In this document: piece after piece, positions 37,945-46,723 of the stretch | How positions within the stretch are numbered: position 1 is the stretch's first letter | How the letters are laid out: every line of letters starts with the position of its first letter | NCBI RefSeq assembly: GCF_001482195.1 | Contig: NZ_KQ759763.1 | Span: 768,220-832,219, forward strand | DNA: 64,000 nt | From: Luteimonas abyssi | GTDB taxonomy: Bacteria > Pseudomonadota > Gammaproteobacteria > Xanthomonadales > Xanthomonadaceae | Reading direction: 5' to 3' | Notes under the pieces: generated by a model | Databases searched by the model: none | Told to the model about the DNA's origin: nothing | Seen by the model: only the letters and a program-made list of their open reading frames with translations | Program-made: the position numbers and the translations under genes

Positions 37945-38727
37945 TCAACACCGGTCGTACAGGAGATCCCACACATCGTGGCCCAGGCGTTGGCCCCGGG
38001 TCTCGAAGTGGGTCTGCGGGCGCCATGCGGGGCGCGGCACCTGGCCGCGCGGTCCTGCACGGTTGCGGAGTCCTTCGGTGGCGTCGAGCACGTCCCACAT
38101 GTGCTCGGCATAGTCGTGCCAATCGGTCGCCAGGTGCAAGCGCCCGTCCGCGGCGAGCTTGCGCACGAGCAGCGCGGCGAAGGCCGGCTGCACCAGACGC
38201 CGCTTGTTGTGGCGCTTCTTGTGCCAGGGATCGGGGAAGTAGATGCGGACTTCGTCGAGCGCGCCGTCGGCGATCTCGCGCTCGATCACTTCCACCGCAT
38301 CGTGGTGGTAGAGCCGGACGTGGTCGCTGCCGTCCTCGGCCAGCGCATTGAGCAGGCGGCCGACGCCGGGCGCATGGACCTCGATGCCGATGTGGTCGCG
38401 ATCCGGATCCTGACGCGCGGCGAAGCGCAGCGCTTCGCCGTTGCCGAAACCGATTTCCAGCACGCGACGCGCGCGACGACCAAACTCGGTGTCGAAATCG
38501 CGGGGCGTCCCGGCGTAGTCGAGGCCGAAGCGCGGCCAGAGGGCGTCGAACGCCCGCTGCTGCGCCTCGGTGAACCGGCCCTGGCGCAGGACGAAGCTGC
38601 GCACCGCCCGATGCCCGGGCGTGACCGTGAACGGCTTCTTCGCCAGCAGGTCCGCGGCGCCGGTGGTCTCGGCCGAGGCGGCCGGTGGCAGCGGTGCGGG
38701 GTCCTCGTCCTCGGGGGGGCGGGTCAT
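37945..38727 (-). CDS. trmB: tRNA (guanine-N7)-methyltransferase
   Basis: A 260-residue SAM-dependent enzyme that makes m7G46 in tRNA. SAM binding is shown by [19 protein letters not shown] and the acidic [13 protein letters not shown]; the catalytic and tRNA-binding block is [22 protein letters not shown]. An extra acidic/proline N-terminus of about 35 residues ([10 protein letters not shown]) precedes the common core. Its ATG overlaps the thiG stop (ATGA at 38724-38729 region), so thiG and trmB are co-translated, an arrangement common in Xanthomonadaceae. Confidence 0.96.
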   Translation of the reverse strand: MTRPPEDEDPAPLPPAASAETTGAADLLAKKPFTVTPGHRAVRSFVLRQGRFTEAQQRAFDALWPRFGLDYAGTPRDFDTEFGRRARRVLEIGFGNGEALRFAARQDPDRDHIGIEVHAPGVGRLLNALAEDGSDHVRLYHHDAVEVIEREIADGALDEVRIYFPDPWHKKRHNKRRLVQPAFAALLVRKLAADGRLHLATDWHDYAEHMWDVLDATEGLRNRAGPRGQVPRPAWRPQTHFETRGQRLGHDVWDLLYDRC

Positions 38728-39512
38728 CAGCCGATCAGCCCGTCCACCGGCGAGGATGCGCTCGCGTAGCGCTTGCGCGGAATGCGCCCGGCCAGGAACG
38801 CCTCGCGTCCGGCCTTCACTGCCAGCTTCATCGCCCGCGCCATGCGGACCGGTTCGCGCGCGCCGGCGATGGCGGTGTTCATCAGCACGCCGTCGCAGCC
38901 GAGCTCCATCGCGATGGCGGCATCGGAGGCCGTGCCCACACCGGCGTCGACGATGATCGGCACCTTGGCGTTCTCGATGATCTCGAGCAGGTTGTAGCGG
39001 TTCTGGATGCCCAGGCCGGAGCCGATCGGCGCCGCCAGCGGCATCACCGCCACGCAGCCGATCTCTTCCAGGCGGCGCGCGAGGATCGGGTCGTCGCTGG
39101 TGTAGACCATCACCTGAAAGCCGTCGGCGACGAGCTGCTCGGCGGCGGTGAGAGTCTGCACCACGTCGGGGAACAGCGTTTTCTGGTCGCCCAGCACCTC
39201 GAGCTTCACCAGCGCATGGCCGTCGAGCAGCTCGCGCGCCAGGCGGCAGGTGCGCACCGCATCGTCGGCGGTGTAGCAGCCGGCGGTGTTGGGCAGCAGG
39301 GTATAGCGGTCGGGGGGCAGGACATCGAGCAGGTTGGGCTCGTCCGGGTTCTGCCCGATGTTCGTGCGGCGGATGGCCACGGTCACGATCTCGGCGCCCG
39401 CGGCCTCGGTGGCCAGGCGGGTCTCGTCGAGGTCCTTGAACTTGCCGGTGCCGGTGAGCAGGCGCGACGCATAGGTCTTGCCGGCGATGCTGAGGGTATC
39501 GGTCGATTGCAT
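38727..39512 (-). CDS. thiG: Thiazole synthase
   Basis: A 261-residue TIM-barrel enzyme that builds the thiamine thiazole ring from deoxyxylulose 5-phosphate, a glycine-derived imine and the ThiS thiocarboxylate. The N-terminal [12 protein letters not shown], the AIRRTNIG segment, the Schiff-base Lys in [15 protein letters not shown], and the phosphate-binding [12 protein letters not shown] and [12 protein letters not shown] blocks are present. The start at 39512 fits the family; an ATG 18 bases upstream also exists. thiS lies 184 bases upstream on the same strand. Confidence 0.96.
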   Translation of the reverse strand: MQSTDTLSIAGKTYASRLLTGTGKFKDLDETRLATEAAGAEIVTVAIRRTNIGQNPDEPNLLDVLPPDRYTLLPNTAGCYTADDAVRTCRLARELLDGHALVKLEVLGDQKTLFPDVVQTLTAAEQLVADGFQVMVYTSDDPILARRLEEIGCVAVMPLAAPIGSGLGIQNRYNLLEIIENAKVPIIVDAGVGTASDAAIAMELGCDGVLMNTAIAGAREPVRMARAMKLAVKAGREAFLAGRIPRKRYASASSPVDGLIG

Positions 39513-39696
39513 CCGCGCATTATCGCCCATCGCGCCCCGTGCTTGGCGGTGATCTGCGCATCGTGGCGTGAATGTCGGTCCGCCTCCACGGGCGGGCCGC
39601 TCGCACCGGCCCGGCCGTCGTCGCCCTTCCGGGCGCGAACCTGTGCCGCGTTCGGCCGCGTGTGGTTCGGTCGCGCGTTCGCGTGCCGGCGATGCC

Positions 39697-39897
39697 TCAG
39701 CCGCCGCCGAGCGCGTGCACGATCTCCACGCGATCGCCTTCGGCGAGCCGGTGCGCCTCGTGACGGCTGCGGGGGACGATCTCGCCGTTCACCTCCACCG
39801 CCACCCGGCGGCCGGCCAGCCCACGGGCGACCAGGAGTTCGGCGATGGTGCGGGCGGCATCCAGCTCCAGGGTGTCGCCGTTGATGAGAATCTGCAT
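39697..39897 (-). CDS. thiS: Sulfur carrier protein ThiS
   Basis: A 66-residue ubiquitin-like protein, starting [12 protein letters not shown] and ending in the required Gly-Gly (IVHALGGG), the end that is converted to a thiocarboxylate for thiazole synthesis. It partners ThiG, encoded downstream on the same strand. I looked upstream for a thiamine-pyrophosphate riboswitch and did not see its core motifs. Confidence 0.93.
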   Translation of the reverse strand: MQILINGDTLELDAARTIAELLVARGLAGRRVAVEVNGEIVPRSRHEAHRLAEGDRVEIVHALGGG

Positions 39898-40043
39898 GGC
39901 CGCATTGTCGCCGCTTCTCGGGACGCATGCACGCGGGTGCGGTCGATGACGCAGTGCGGCGTGAGTCGTGTCGGGGGGACGTGGAACATGACGGCCCCAT
40001 TCGCCGGCGCATGGCTGGCGTTTCACGTGACTCCGGAGGACGC

Positions 40044-41861
40044 ATGCGTCTGCTCGCCCGCTCCACCCTGGCCGCTGCGCTCGCGTTGGCCGCCGCCCCC
40101 GTCCTGGCCCAGCAGGGTCAGTTCTCGCGCACCCTCTTCTTCGGTGACAGCCTGACCGACGCCGGTCACTACCGGCCGGTGCTGATCGACGCGATCGGGC
40201 CGTCGGGCGCGCTGATCGGCCAGTCCACCACCAATCCGGGCTTCGTCTGGGCGCAGCACGTGGCCAGCCATTACGGCACCGACCGGTTCGCCAACGGCAA
40301 CGGCCAGGGCGGCGACAACTATGCGGTCAGCGGTGCGCGGGTGACCGAGGACACGGTCGGTTCGCTGGGCCCCACGCCCTCGGTGACGACCCAGGTGCGG
40401 ACGTATCTTGCCGGTGGTGCGGCGGATCCGGATGCGCTCTACACGGTGTGGGCGGGCGCCAACGACCTCTTCGCCATCGCTGCCGGCGCGCCGGTGGAAA
40501 GCACGCTCGCCACGGCGGTGGGCGGCCAGGTCCAGGTGATCGGTGGCCTGCAGGCGGCCGGTGCGCGTTACGTGCTGGTGCCGACCCTGCCCGACATGGG
40601 CCAGACACCGGCCGCGCGCGCGCAGGGACCGGCCGCTCAGGCGCAACTGACTGCGCTGGCGAGCGCCTACAACGACGCGCTGTTCTCCGGGCTCGATACG
40701 GCAGGGCTGCGGGTGATTCCGCTCAATACGTTCTCGTTCCTGCAGGAGGTCATCGCCGACCCGGGCACCTACGGATTCGGCAACGTGACCGGCGTGGCGT
40801 GCACCGTCGAACAGTCGATCACCTGCAATCCCAATTCGCTGGTCTCGCCGGACGCGGCGAACACCTATCTGTTCGCCGACGGCGTGCATCCGACGACCGG
40901 CGGCCATGCCGCATTGGGCGATTTCGCCATCTCGGTGCTCGAGGCGCCGGCGCAGATCGCGGTGTTGCCGCAGTCGGTCGCCGTGGTGGGGCGTTCGCGC
41001 GCCGAACGCGTGGCCTGGCATGTCGATGGTCGCCCGCAGGCTGACGGGCAGGGCATGTGGTTCGACCTGCGCGGCGATTACCAGCGCTACGACGACGGCG
41101 ATGCCTACGACGGCCTGGCGCCGGCCCTGACGGTCGGTTTCGACTGGACCCGCGGCAATACCGTGTTCGGGGTGTTCGGCGGCTACGGCGTCACCCGGCA
41201 GGACTGGGGCCTGAGCCGGGGCGATTTCCGTCACAAGGACGCCACCATCGGCGGCTTCGTCGGCTGGTACGGCGAGAACGGCGCTTGGGTCAATGGCCAG
41301 GTCAGCTGGTCGAGTATCGACATCGACACCAACCGCCATGTCCGTCTCGGTCCGGCGTTGCGTCAGCACCGCGGCTCGGCGGACGGCGAGAACCTCACCG
41401 CGGCGGTGCATGCCGGCTGGAACTTCGAGTCCGGCGCGCTCACCCACGGGCCGGTGCTGGCGGTGATCTCGCAGCGCATCGATGTCGACGGCTTCGAGGA
41501 AAGCGACAGCGAGCTGTCCACCGCGCTGGGCTATCCGGACCAGAGCTACGACTCCCTGGTCGGCAGCGTGGGCTGGCAGGTCGCATTGCGCGACGGCGCC
41601 ATCCGCCCCTATCTGCGCGCCACCTGGGACCGGGAGTTCGAGGATGCGCCCGAGGAAGCGTTCGCGCGTGTGCTGTCGCTGCCGTCGACCGGCGAGTTCG
41701 CGGTGCCGGCACTGGCCTACGACGACCGCTACGCCACGGTGACCCTGGGTGCCCGCACCGGCCTGTACGGCATGCAGGCCAACTTCGGCGTCAGTGGCAC
41801 GCTGTCGCATCGCGACGGCGGTAATTCGACCGTCTTCGTGAGCCTCAATCGGGCGTTCTGA
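40044..41861 (+). CDS. GDSL esterase autotransporter (EstA-like)
   Basis: A 605-residue outer-membrane lipolytic enzyme. A signal peptide ends at VLAQ (about 21). The SGNH-hydrolase passenger (about 25-310) has the catalytic Ser in FFGDSLTDAGHY, block II GGDNYAVSGA, block III GAND, and the Asp/His in DGVHPTTGGH. A 12-strand-type autotransporter barrel (about 340-605) ends in SLNRAF, with the terminal Phe required for assembly. The start follows GGAGG. EstA-type enzymes display esterase on the cell surface and affect rhamnolipid and motility in Pseudomonas. A long hairpin follows the stop. Confidence 0.94.
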   Translation: MRLLARSTLAAALALAAAPVLAQQGQFSRTLFFGDSLTDAGHYRPVLIDAIGPSGALIGQSTTNPGFVWAQHVASHYGTDRFANGNGQGGDNYAVSGARVTEDTVGSLGPTPSVTTQVRTYLAGGAADPDALYTVWAGANDLFAIAAGAPVESTLATAVGGQVQVIGGLQAAGARYVLVPTLPDMGQTPAARAQGPAAQAQLTALASAYNDALFSGLDTAGLRVIPLNTFSFLQEVIADPGTYGFGNVTGVACTVEQSITCNPNSLVSPDAANTYLFADGVHPTTGGHAALGDFAISVLEAPAQIAVLPQSVAVVGRSRAERVAWHVDGRPQADGQGMWFDLRGDYQRYDDGDAYDGLAPALTVGFDWTRGNTVFGVFGGYGVTRQDWGLSRGDFRHKDATIGGFVGWYGENGAWVNGQVSWSSIDIDTNRHVRLGPALRQHRGSADGENLTAAVHAGWNFESGALTHGPVLAVISQRIDVDGFEESDSELSTALGYPDQSYDSLVGSVGWQVALRDGAIRPYLRATWDREFEDAPEEAFARVLSLPSTGEFAVPALAYDDRYATVTLGARTGLYGMQANFGVSGTLSHRDGGNSTVFVSLNRAF

Positions 41862-41871
41862 GCCGGATCAG

Positions 41872-41903
41872 CCGGAGCCGCCGCCGTCCGGCGGCGGCTC
41901 CGG
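41872..41903 (+). terminator. 14-bp hairpin after esterase autotransporter
   Basis: CCGGAGCCGCCGCC (41872-41885), GTCC loop, GGCGGCGGCTCCGG (41890-41903). It is a perfect stem starting 10 bases after the esterase stop. The T-run is missing, but position and stability suggest a terminator. Confidence 0.65.
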
Positions 41904-41960
41904 CCGGAGAAGCGGCGGCACGTTGCCAGCAGCGCGCCGCCGACCTAGACTTGCCCCGAC

Positions 41961-42034
41961 GCGGGTGTAGTTCAATGGTAGAACTTCAGCTTCCCAAGCT
42001 GATAGCGTGGGTTCGATTCCCATCACCCGCTCCA
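41961..42034 (+). tRNA. tRNA-Gly (CCC anticodon)
   Basis: A 74-base cloverleaf with encoded CCA end. Acceptor arm GCGGGTG pairs with CACCCGC, the D arm is TAGTTCAATGGTAGAAC, the anticodon stem TCAGC/GCTGA encloses loop TTCCCAA with anticodon CCC at 41993-41995, and the T arm is GTGGGTTCGATTCCCAT. It closely resembles the glycine CCC tRNA of other Gammaproteobacteria and reads GGG codons. No other tRNA is adjacent. Confidence 0.97.
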
Positions 42035-42407
42035 TTTCCCTTCGGCCATGGTCTCGAGTGGCATGCCCTCGAACGGTCGAGTCCTGAAGTAGCCGGTGTC
42101 CCGGGCTTGGCTGAAGCATAGGTCTCGCGTGATCCTCGCGAGGTTCCGGCCGCGAGTTCTCCTTGCCGCTCTGCCAGCCCTGTGATCTGAGGTCGGGGCG
42201 TTCGCACACGCCAGACGGCTGTCGATCCGCAGGGACGACGGGTGCCCGCGATCCGGGCCAGGGCACCAGTGAGCGCTGGTTATCAGGGGTCTCAGGGTGC
42301 CCTCGGATACGGTGCGGCATGCATCCGCCGAACCGCCACAAGGCGACAAGGGCCGCGGTGCTAAGCTCCGCGCTCCGATTTTTCCCCTCTCCGAGGCGTT
42401 ACCCCGC
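42035..42407. other. Gene-free stretch between tRNA-Gly and the H-NS-like gene
   Basis: About 373 bases with no protein-like frame. An open frame on the minus strand reading GIEPTLSAWEAEVLPLN is only the complement of the tRNA. The stretch near 42360-42407 carries the leader of the H-NS-like gene, with GAGG about ten bases ahead of its ATG. No clear promoter or operon remnant was recognised. Confidence 0.5.
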
Positions 42408-42809
42408 ATGAGCAACTCACCGACCCTGGACTCCATCGCTTCGGCCCGCGCCAAACTGGAAGACGAGCTGCGCAAGCTCGAGACGCAGGAGTCCGAGCTT
42501 CGGCAGCAGCAGGCCGAAGGCGCGTTCTCGCAGGTGATGACGCTGCTGGAGCAGTACGCCGAACATTTCAACGGCCGCCAGCGTTCGGACATCGTCGCCG
42601 CCGTGGGCGGTACGACGCCATCCCGCAAGCCGGCCGGCAATGGGGTCAAGCGGGAAGTGCCGCCGAAGTACTGGCTGCCGCATTCCGGCGACACCTGGAC
42701 CGGCCGCGGCCGCACGCCGAGGTCGTTCGCGGCCTGGCAGGAGACGTCGGCCTACAAGGAATGGAAGGCGCGTCACCCGGACGAGAAGTTTCCCAAGTTT
42801 CCGGGCTGA
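42408..42809 (+). CDS. H-NS family nucleoid-associated protein
   Basis: A 133-residue DNA-binding protein. The N-terminal 60 residues are a charged coiled coil for oligomerisation (LDSIASARAKLEDELRKLE and onward). A linker (GGTTPSRKPAGNG) leads to the H-NS C-terminal domain at about 88-107, with the AT-hook-like DNA-binding motif TWTGRGRTP (residues 96-104) and an unusual C-terminal extension (WQETSAYKEWKARHPDEKFPKFP) seen in Xanthomonadaceae homologues. It silences AT-rich, horizontally gained DNA. The start at 42408 has GAGG ahead. A hairpin follows the stop. Confidence 0.9.
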   Translation: MSNSPTLDSIASARAKLEDELRKLETQESELRQQQAEGAFSQVMTLLEQYAEHFNGRQRSDIVAAVGGTTPSRKPAGNGVKREVPPKYWLPHSGDTWTGRGRTPRSFAAWQETSAYKEWKARHPDEKFPKFPG

Positions 42810-42822
42810 TCGGGTCGATCGT

Positions 42823-42845
42823 GGGGGCGCCGGCTAGGCGCTCCC
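42823..42845 (+). terminator. Hairpin after the H-NS-like gene
   Basis: GGGGGCGCC (42823-42831), GGCTA, GGCGCTCCC (42837-42845) pair over nine positions with one G-T wobble, 14 bases after the stop. Moderate support, no T-run. Confidence 0.45.
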
Positions 42846-43156
42846 ATGCCGCGTTCCTGGATCAGCGACACCGCGTTCCGGCGAAGCGCGCTATCACCGC
42901 CGGGATTGACATGGCACTGTCTGGAGTCGCTCGGGAGGCCGGGCGGGCGTTCCGCGCTGTGGCCGCTGCCGTGTACGACCGGGTGATGTCGGTGCGCGCA
43001 CAGACCGAGCCGTTCGCGGCGCCATCGTGGTGTTCCTGAGCCTGCGGAGCGAGCTCACCGGATCGCGGCGATGCCCGGCAGCGGCGTCGCGCAGCTGGGG
43101 CCGGAGCGGTCGGGAGCGGGTGTCACCGATCAGGTCGGGCGATCCAGGAGATCAGA
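42846..43156. other. Gene-free stretch before the cNMP-reductase gene
   Basis: About 310 bases without a protein-like frame. TTGACA at 42906-42911 could be a -35 element but no matching -10 is clear. The last bases include CCAGGAG, the ribosome-binding site of the next gene. Confidence 0.45.
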
Positions 43157-44776
43157 GTGGAAACGATTGGTCGCGATTTGCGCGAAATGCAGCGGGTGCC
43201 GCTGACCGAGGCGCATGTCGCCGCCCTCCGTGAGGCCGGCCGGGAGGTGCGCTATGCGGCCGGCGAGGCCCTGGTCCAGCCGGGCGATCCAGCCGACCGG
43301 TTCGTCTATGTCGAGGATGGCGAGATCGAGGCGGTGGACGTGTTCACCGGAGACCGTCTGACCAATGCCACGATGGGCCCGACCCAGTTCATGGCGGACA
43401 TCTCGTTTCTCAGCGGCGGGACCTGGTCGATGGCCATGCGCGCGGCTCGGGACACCCGCGTGATCGAGGTGCCGCGCGAGCGCATGCTCGCGCTGATGGC
43501 GCGCACGCCGGAGATGTCGGACGTCATCATCACCGTGCTCGCCGCCCGGCGCCGGCGCCAGTTGGAATCGGGGAACAGTTCGCTCGTGCTGGTGGGTGAG
43601 GAGGCCGATCGCGATGTTCGCCGCGTCGGCGACTTCGCGTGCCGCAACCGGCTTCCCTATGCCTCGTACCCTCTGGGCAGCGCGGAGGCGCAGGCGGTGG
43701 CGACGAGTTGCGAGATCGTTTCCGATCGGCCTGCGGTCATCTTCGGCCGGAACATCGTCGTCGAGGATCCGACGCCGGACAAGGTCGCCAAGCTGCTGGG
43801 CCTCAACCGCGAATTCGTCGACAACGAGGCGGTCGACGTGCTGATCGTGGGTGCCGGTCCCGCGGGCGTCGCGGCAGGCGTCTATGCGGGAGCGGAAGGG
43901 TTGAACGCCCTGGTGGTGGAGGACACCGCCATCGGCGGGCAGGCGGGCACGTCGAGCCGGATCGAGAATTACATGGGCTTCCCGACCGGTATTTCCGGTG
44001 CCGACCTGGTGTGGCGCGGCGAGGTCCAGGCGATGAAGTTCGGGACCCGTTTCGCCATGCCGCTGCGGGTCGAGCGACTGGAGCAGTTGGACGACGCCAC
44101 CTTCTGCGCGACGTTCGACAACGGCCAGCGCGTCCGCTCGCGCGCCGTGGTGGTGGCGACCGGGGTGTAGTACCGGCGCCTGCCGATCGACCGGCTCGCC
44201 GAGTTCGACGGCGCGGGCGTGTACTACGCGGCGACCGAGAACGAGGCCCGCTACTGCCGCGATGCCGAGGTGGTGGTCGTCGGCGGCGGCAATTCCGCCG
44301 GGCAAGCCGCCATGTTCCTGTGCCGGGTGGCGCAGCGCGTGCGGCTGCTGGTGCGCGGCGATTCGCTGGCCAGCTCGATGTCGAGCTATCTGTCCGACCG
44401 GTTGGAGGCAGATCCCGCGATCACGGTGCAGTACGGCGCCCAGGTGGTGAGGGTGGCCGGTGACGATCAGCTGGAGACGGTGACGATCCGCGACAGGGCC
44501 GGCGCGGAAGAGACCGTCGACACCTGCGCCCTGTTCGTCATGGTGGGCGCGGTGCCCAATACCGGCTGGTTGGAGGGGCTGGTGCGGCTGGACGACAAGG
44601 GCTTCGTGTTGACCGGCAGCAGCGTCGATGCGGCGTCGCCGTATGCGACGTCGTGCCCCGGCATCTTCGCCGTGGGCGATGTGCGCGGCGGCTCGGTCAA
44701 GCGGGTCGCGTCGTCTGTCGGCGAAGGCTCGGTGGTGATGTCGCACGTGTGGGCACATGTCAACGCGGCAGCGTAA
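43157..44776 (+). pseudogene. cNMP-binding thioredoxin reductase-like gene with in-frame amber codon
   Basis: A 540-codon frame interrupted only by TAG at codon 338 (44168-44170). Before it lie a cyclic-nucleotide-binding-like domain (about 20-135, GEALVQPGDPADRFVYVEDGEIE) and the FAD-binding half with GAGPAG and EDTAIGGQAGTSSRIENYMGFP. After it the reading continues without a shift into YRRLPIDRL, the NADPH fold (VVVGGGNSAGQAAMFL) and the closing GDVRGGSVKRVASSVGEGS. Relatives have Gln at the stop position (TGVQYR), so a CAG-to-TAG change is implied. There is no CxxC redox pair, as in other members of this fused family. The GTG start has AGGAG ahead. Unless read through or suppressed, only a 337-residue fragment without NADPH site is made. 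Confidence 0.85.
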
Positions 44777-44842
44777 CCGGCGTCGGCACGGTCCTGTCGC
44801 GATGTGCCGAGGAGCTGGTTCCAGGCGTTGCGGTCGCAGCGA

Positions 44843-45436
44843 TCAGGCCAGGCCGAGGACACCGCCGTTGCCGGAGAGGTGGTCGTACAGGATCGTGCAC
44901 CCGATACCGATCAGGATCACGCCGCCGAGCACTTCCGCCCGCTTGCCCACCACGTTGCCGAGCACGCGACCGAGCATGACGCCGAGGGTGACCATGACCA
45001 GGGTGCATAGCCCGATCACGATGGCGACGGCGACGATGTTCACCTCCAGCAGCGCCAGCCCGACCCCGACGGCCATCGCATCGATGCTCGTCGCGAACCC
45101 GGTGGCGGCCAGGCTCCAGAATCCGTGACCCTCGGTGCGCGCCTCGCCCTGCGACGTGTCGTCCTTGCGAAGGCCGGCGATCACCATCCGGATGCCCAGC
45201 AGGCCGAGCAGGACGAATGCGATCCAGTGGTCCCAACGGGTGATGTAGGCCGCGGCGGCCATGCCGAGCGCCCAGCCGATGACGGGCGTGAGCCCCTCGA
45301 TGGTGCCGAAGATCGCGCCCGCGCGCAGCGCGTCGACGAATCGGGGCCTGTGCATCGACGCGCCCTTGCCGATGGCGGCGGCGAAGGCGTCGGTGGACAT
45401 GGCGAAGCCCAGCAGGGCGATGGCGAGGGGTGACAT
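44843..45436 (-). CDS. mntP: Manganese exporter MntP
   Basis: A 197-residue inner-membrane protein with six helices in two repeated halves. The conserved membrane acidic motifs are present: [18 protein letters not shown] in helix 1 and [19 protein letters not shown] in helix 4, whose Asp residues are needed for Mn2+ export. The end [20 protein letters not shown] is also typical. It protects cells from manganese excess. The start at 45436 fits the family, although the frame is open further upstream. A yybP-ykoY manganese riboswitch lies in its 5' leader, so expression should rise with Mn2+. Confidence 0.96.
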   Translation of the reverse strand: MSPLAIALLGFAMSTDAFAAAIGKGASMHRPRFVDALRAGAIFGTIEGLTPVIGWALGMAAAAYITRWDHWIAFVLLGLLGIRMVIAGLRKDDTSQGEARTEGHGFWSLAATGFATSIDAMAVGVGLALLEVNIVAVAIVIGLCTLVMVTLGVMLGRVLGNVVGKRAEVLGGVILIGIGCTILYDHLSGNGGVLGLA

Positions 45437-45478
45437 GGCGATGATCTCGGGCCGGGCGCAACGACGAACGGCACCGGA

Positions 45479-45618
45479 CGCGCCCAACCCTTCTGCGCCC
45501 GGGAACCGTTGGTCTCGCCTGCCTGGACCGGCTGCCTGCACCACGATCGCACTGGATCGAGTGTGTTGATACAGGCGCTTTCGCGTCGCGAAAGTCGGCT
45601 ACTCCCCAAGGGGACGCG
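45479..45618 (-). promoter_or_regulatory. yybP-ykoY manganese riboswitch
   Basis: Read on the minus strand, the mntP leader holds the hallmark GGGGAGTAGCC (45597-45607), followed by a perfect hairpin CTTTCGCG-A-CGCGAAAG (45578-45594), then TGTATCAACACACTCG (around 45559-45574), GGCGAGACCAACGG (around 45506-45519), and a closing P1 strand GGGCGCG (45479-45485) that pairs with CGCGTCC (45612-45618) over seven positions. These parts occur in the order known for the Mn2+-sensing yybP-ykoY family, which turns on mntP in response to Mn2+. Ends are set by the P1 pairing. The ATG of mntP is 42 bases downstream. Confidence 0.88.
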
Positions 45619-46008
45619 CATGCTAGCAGCGGACTTTCGCATTTGCCTATTCATAGCGGGCGCTATGTTTTGGCGTCCAGGCAATCGATCGGCGTCCGGC
45701 CGCATACGCACGCGCTTTCGATGCACGCCGTCGCCGGAGGCGCGTCGGCGTGCGTCTTGCGCGCAGCGGGCCTGTTGCGCACCCGAGCCATCAAGCGAAC
45801 CCCGGCCGGCGTGAGCCAGGCCATGCCGGCGCGCGCGCCGTGTTGCCAGGACGCGAAATCGATCAGATCCCTTCACTGCAGCAGGTTGCGCTGTGGCGGG
45901 ACAGGTTGCGGTACGCGCTCCTACGCGGCGTGCCGGAGCCGCGATGTCGCGATGCGCGCGCGGTCCTAGAATGGCCGAAGCGCCGGACGTATCAGGAGAA
46001 CATCGACG
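45619..46008. other. Divergent upstream region of mntP and the ModE-like gene
   Basis: About 390 bases with no supported gene. It contains the palindrome CATAGC-GGGC-GCTATG (45652-45667) close to the expected mntP promoter, and the CAGGAG ribosome-binding site of the ModE-like gene just before 46009. An MntR-type repressor site is possible but not proven. Confidence 0.45.
45652..45667. promoter_or_regulatory. Inverted repeat upstream of the mntP riboswitch
   Basis: CATAGC, GGGC, GCTATG: perfect 6-bp arms around four bases, 34 bases upstream of the riboswitch start, where the -10/-35 region should lie. It could be an operator for mntP or for the divergent regulator gene. The binding factor is unknown. 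Confidence 0.35.
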
Positions 46009-46380
46009 ATGGTCAGCGAACGCGATGGCCGACTGCGGCTGCGTGTGCTCTTCGAGCCCGGCATCGTGCTCGGCCCCGGCAAGGCGGACCTCCTGGAGGG
46101 GATCCGGGCCACCGGGTCGATCTCGGCGGCCGGCCGCAGGATGCGGATGAGCTACAAGCGGGCCTGGGATCTCGTGGTGGCGTTGAACGGCTATTTCGAT
46201 ACGCCGGTGGTGCAGACCAGCAAGGGCGGCAGCGGCGGTGGAGGCGCGAGCCTGACGCCGTTCGGCGAGCAGGTCCTGGCGGCTTATCGCCGTATCGAAG
46301 CCAAGAGTGCGCAGGTCGCCGCCGACGAGTTGGCCTGGTTGCGCGATCGCCTGTCGCACGACGGCGGCGCGCCGTCGTAG
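46009..46380 (+). CDS. ModE-like winged-helix regulator (DNA-binding domain only)
   Basis: A 123-residue protein corresponding to the N-terminal half of ModE. Recognisable are LLEGIRATGSISAAGRRMRMSYKRAWDLVVALN (the LysR-like helix-turn-helix with the conserved MSYKRAW) and the wing that follows with VVQTSKGGSGGGGASLTPFG. The molybdate-binding MOP domains of full ModE (about 260 residues) are missing, so molybdate sensing would need another protein or a different mechanism. The start follows CAGGAG. A ModE-like box sits before the mod operon at 14745, about 31 kb away, and is the natural target. Confidence 0.88.
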   Translation: MVSERDGRLRLRVLFEPGIVLGPGKADLLEGIRATGSISAAGRRMRMSYKRAWDLVVALNGYFDTPVVQTSKGGSGGGGASLTPFGEQVLAAYRRIEAKSAQVAADELAWLRDRLSHDGGAPS

Positions 46381-46723
46381 CCGGTTGCGCGCATCCTGCC
46401 AACGTCCGAAGCCACGCACGAAGATGTCGTGCTCGTTGCGTCGGCCGTTGCTGTCCTGGGGCGCGGTGATGCCGGGCGCGGCGACTCGCCGGGGGTGAAG
46501 ACGGCCCCCGTCCGAGCGCGACTGGGCAGCCGCGGACGACATGGCGGGAACGCCGGCGACCGCGATGGCCGGCAAAACGAAGCGCATTTGCATGGACGCT
46601 CCCCGGAACAGGGGGGCAAAGGCCTCATGCGCAAGCGGTGCGTTGTCCAGGTGAGGCGATCAGGGAGCACGCTGTCCATGTTCCAGGCCGAGCCGCCTGT
46701 GCATTTTTGCATTCACGGTTGCA
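46381..46723. other. Gene-free stretch with a possible signal-peptide remnant
   Basis: About 340 bases. On the minus strand from 46593 a frame begins with GGGGAG ahead of MQMRFVLPAIAVAGVPAM, which looks like a signal peptide, and stays open for a few dozen codons before running antisense into the ModE-like gene. Its onward translation is not recognisable. It may be a decayed exported-protein gene or chance; I do not call it as a gene. Confidence 0.35.

Noticed and set aside
39898..40043. Thiamine-pyrophosphate riboswitch before thiS
   Set aside because: The core CTGAGA and the ACCTGATC-type motif are absent on the minus strand upstream of thiS.
41868..42341. Minus-strand open frame reading GIEPTLSAWEAEVLPLNYTR
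   Set aside because: This is the complement of the tRNA-Gly gene, a well-known source of spurious hypothetical proteins.
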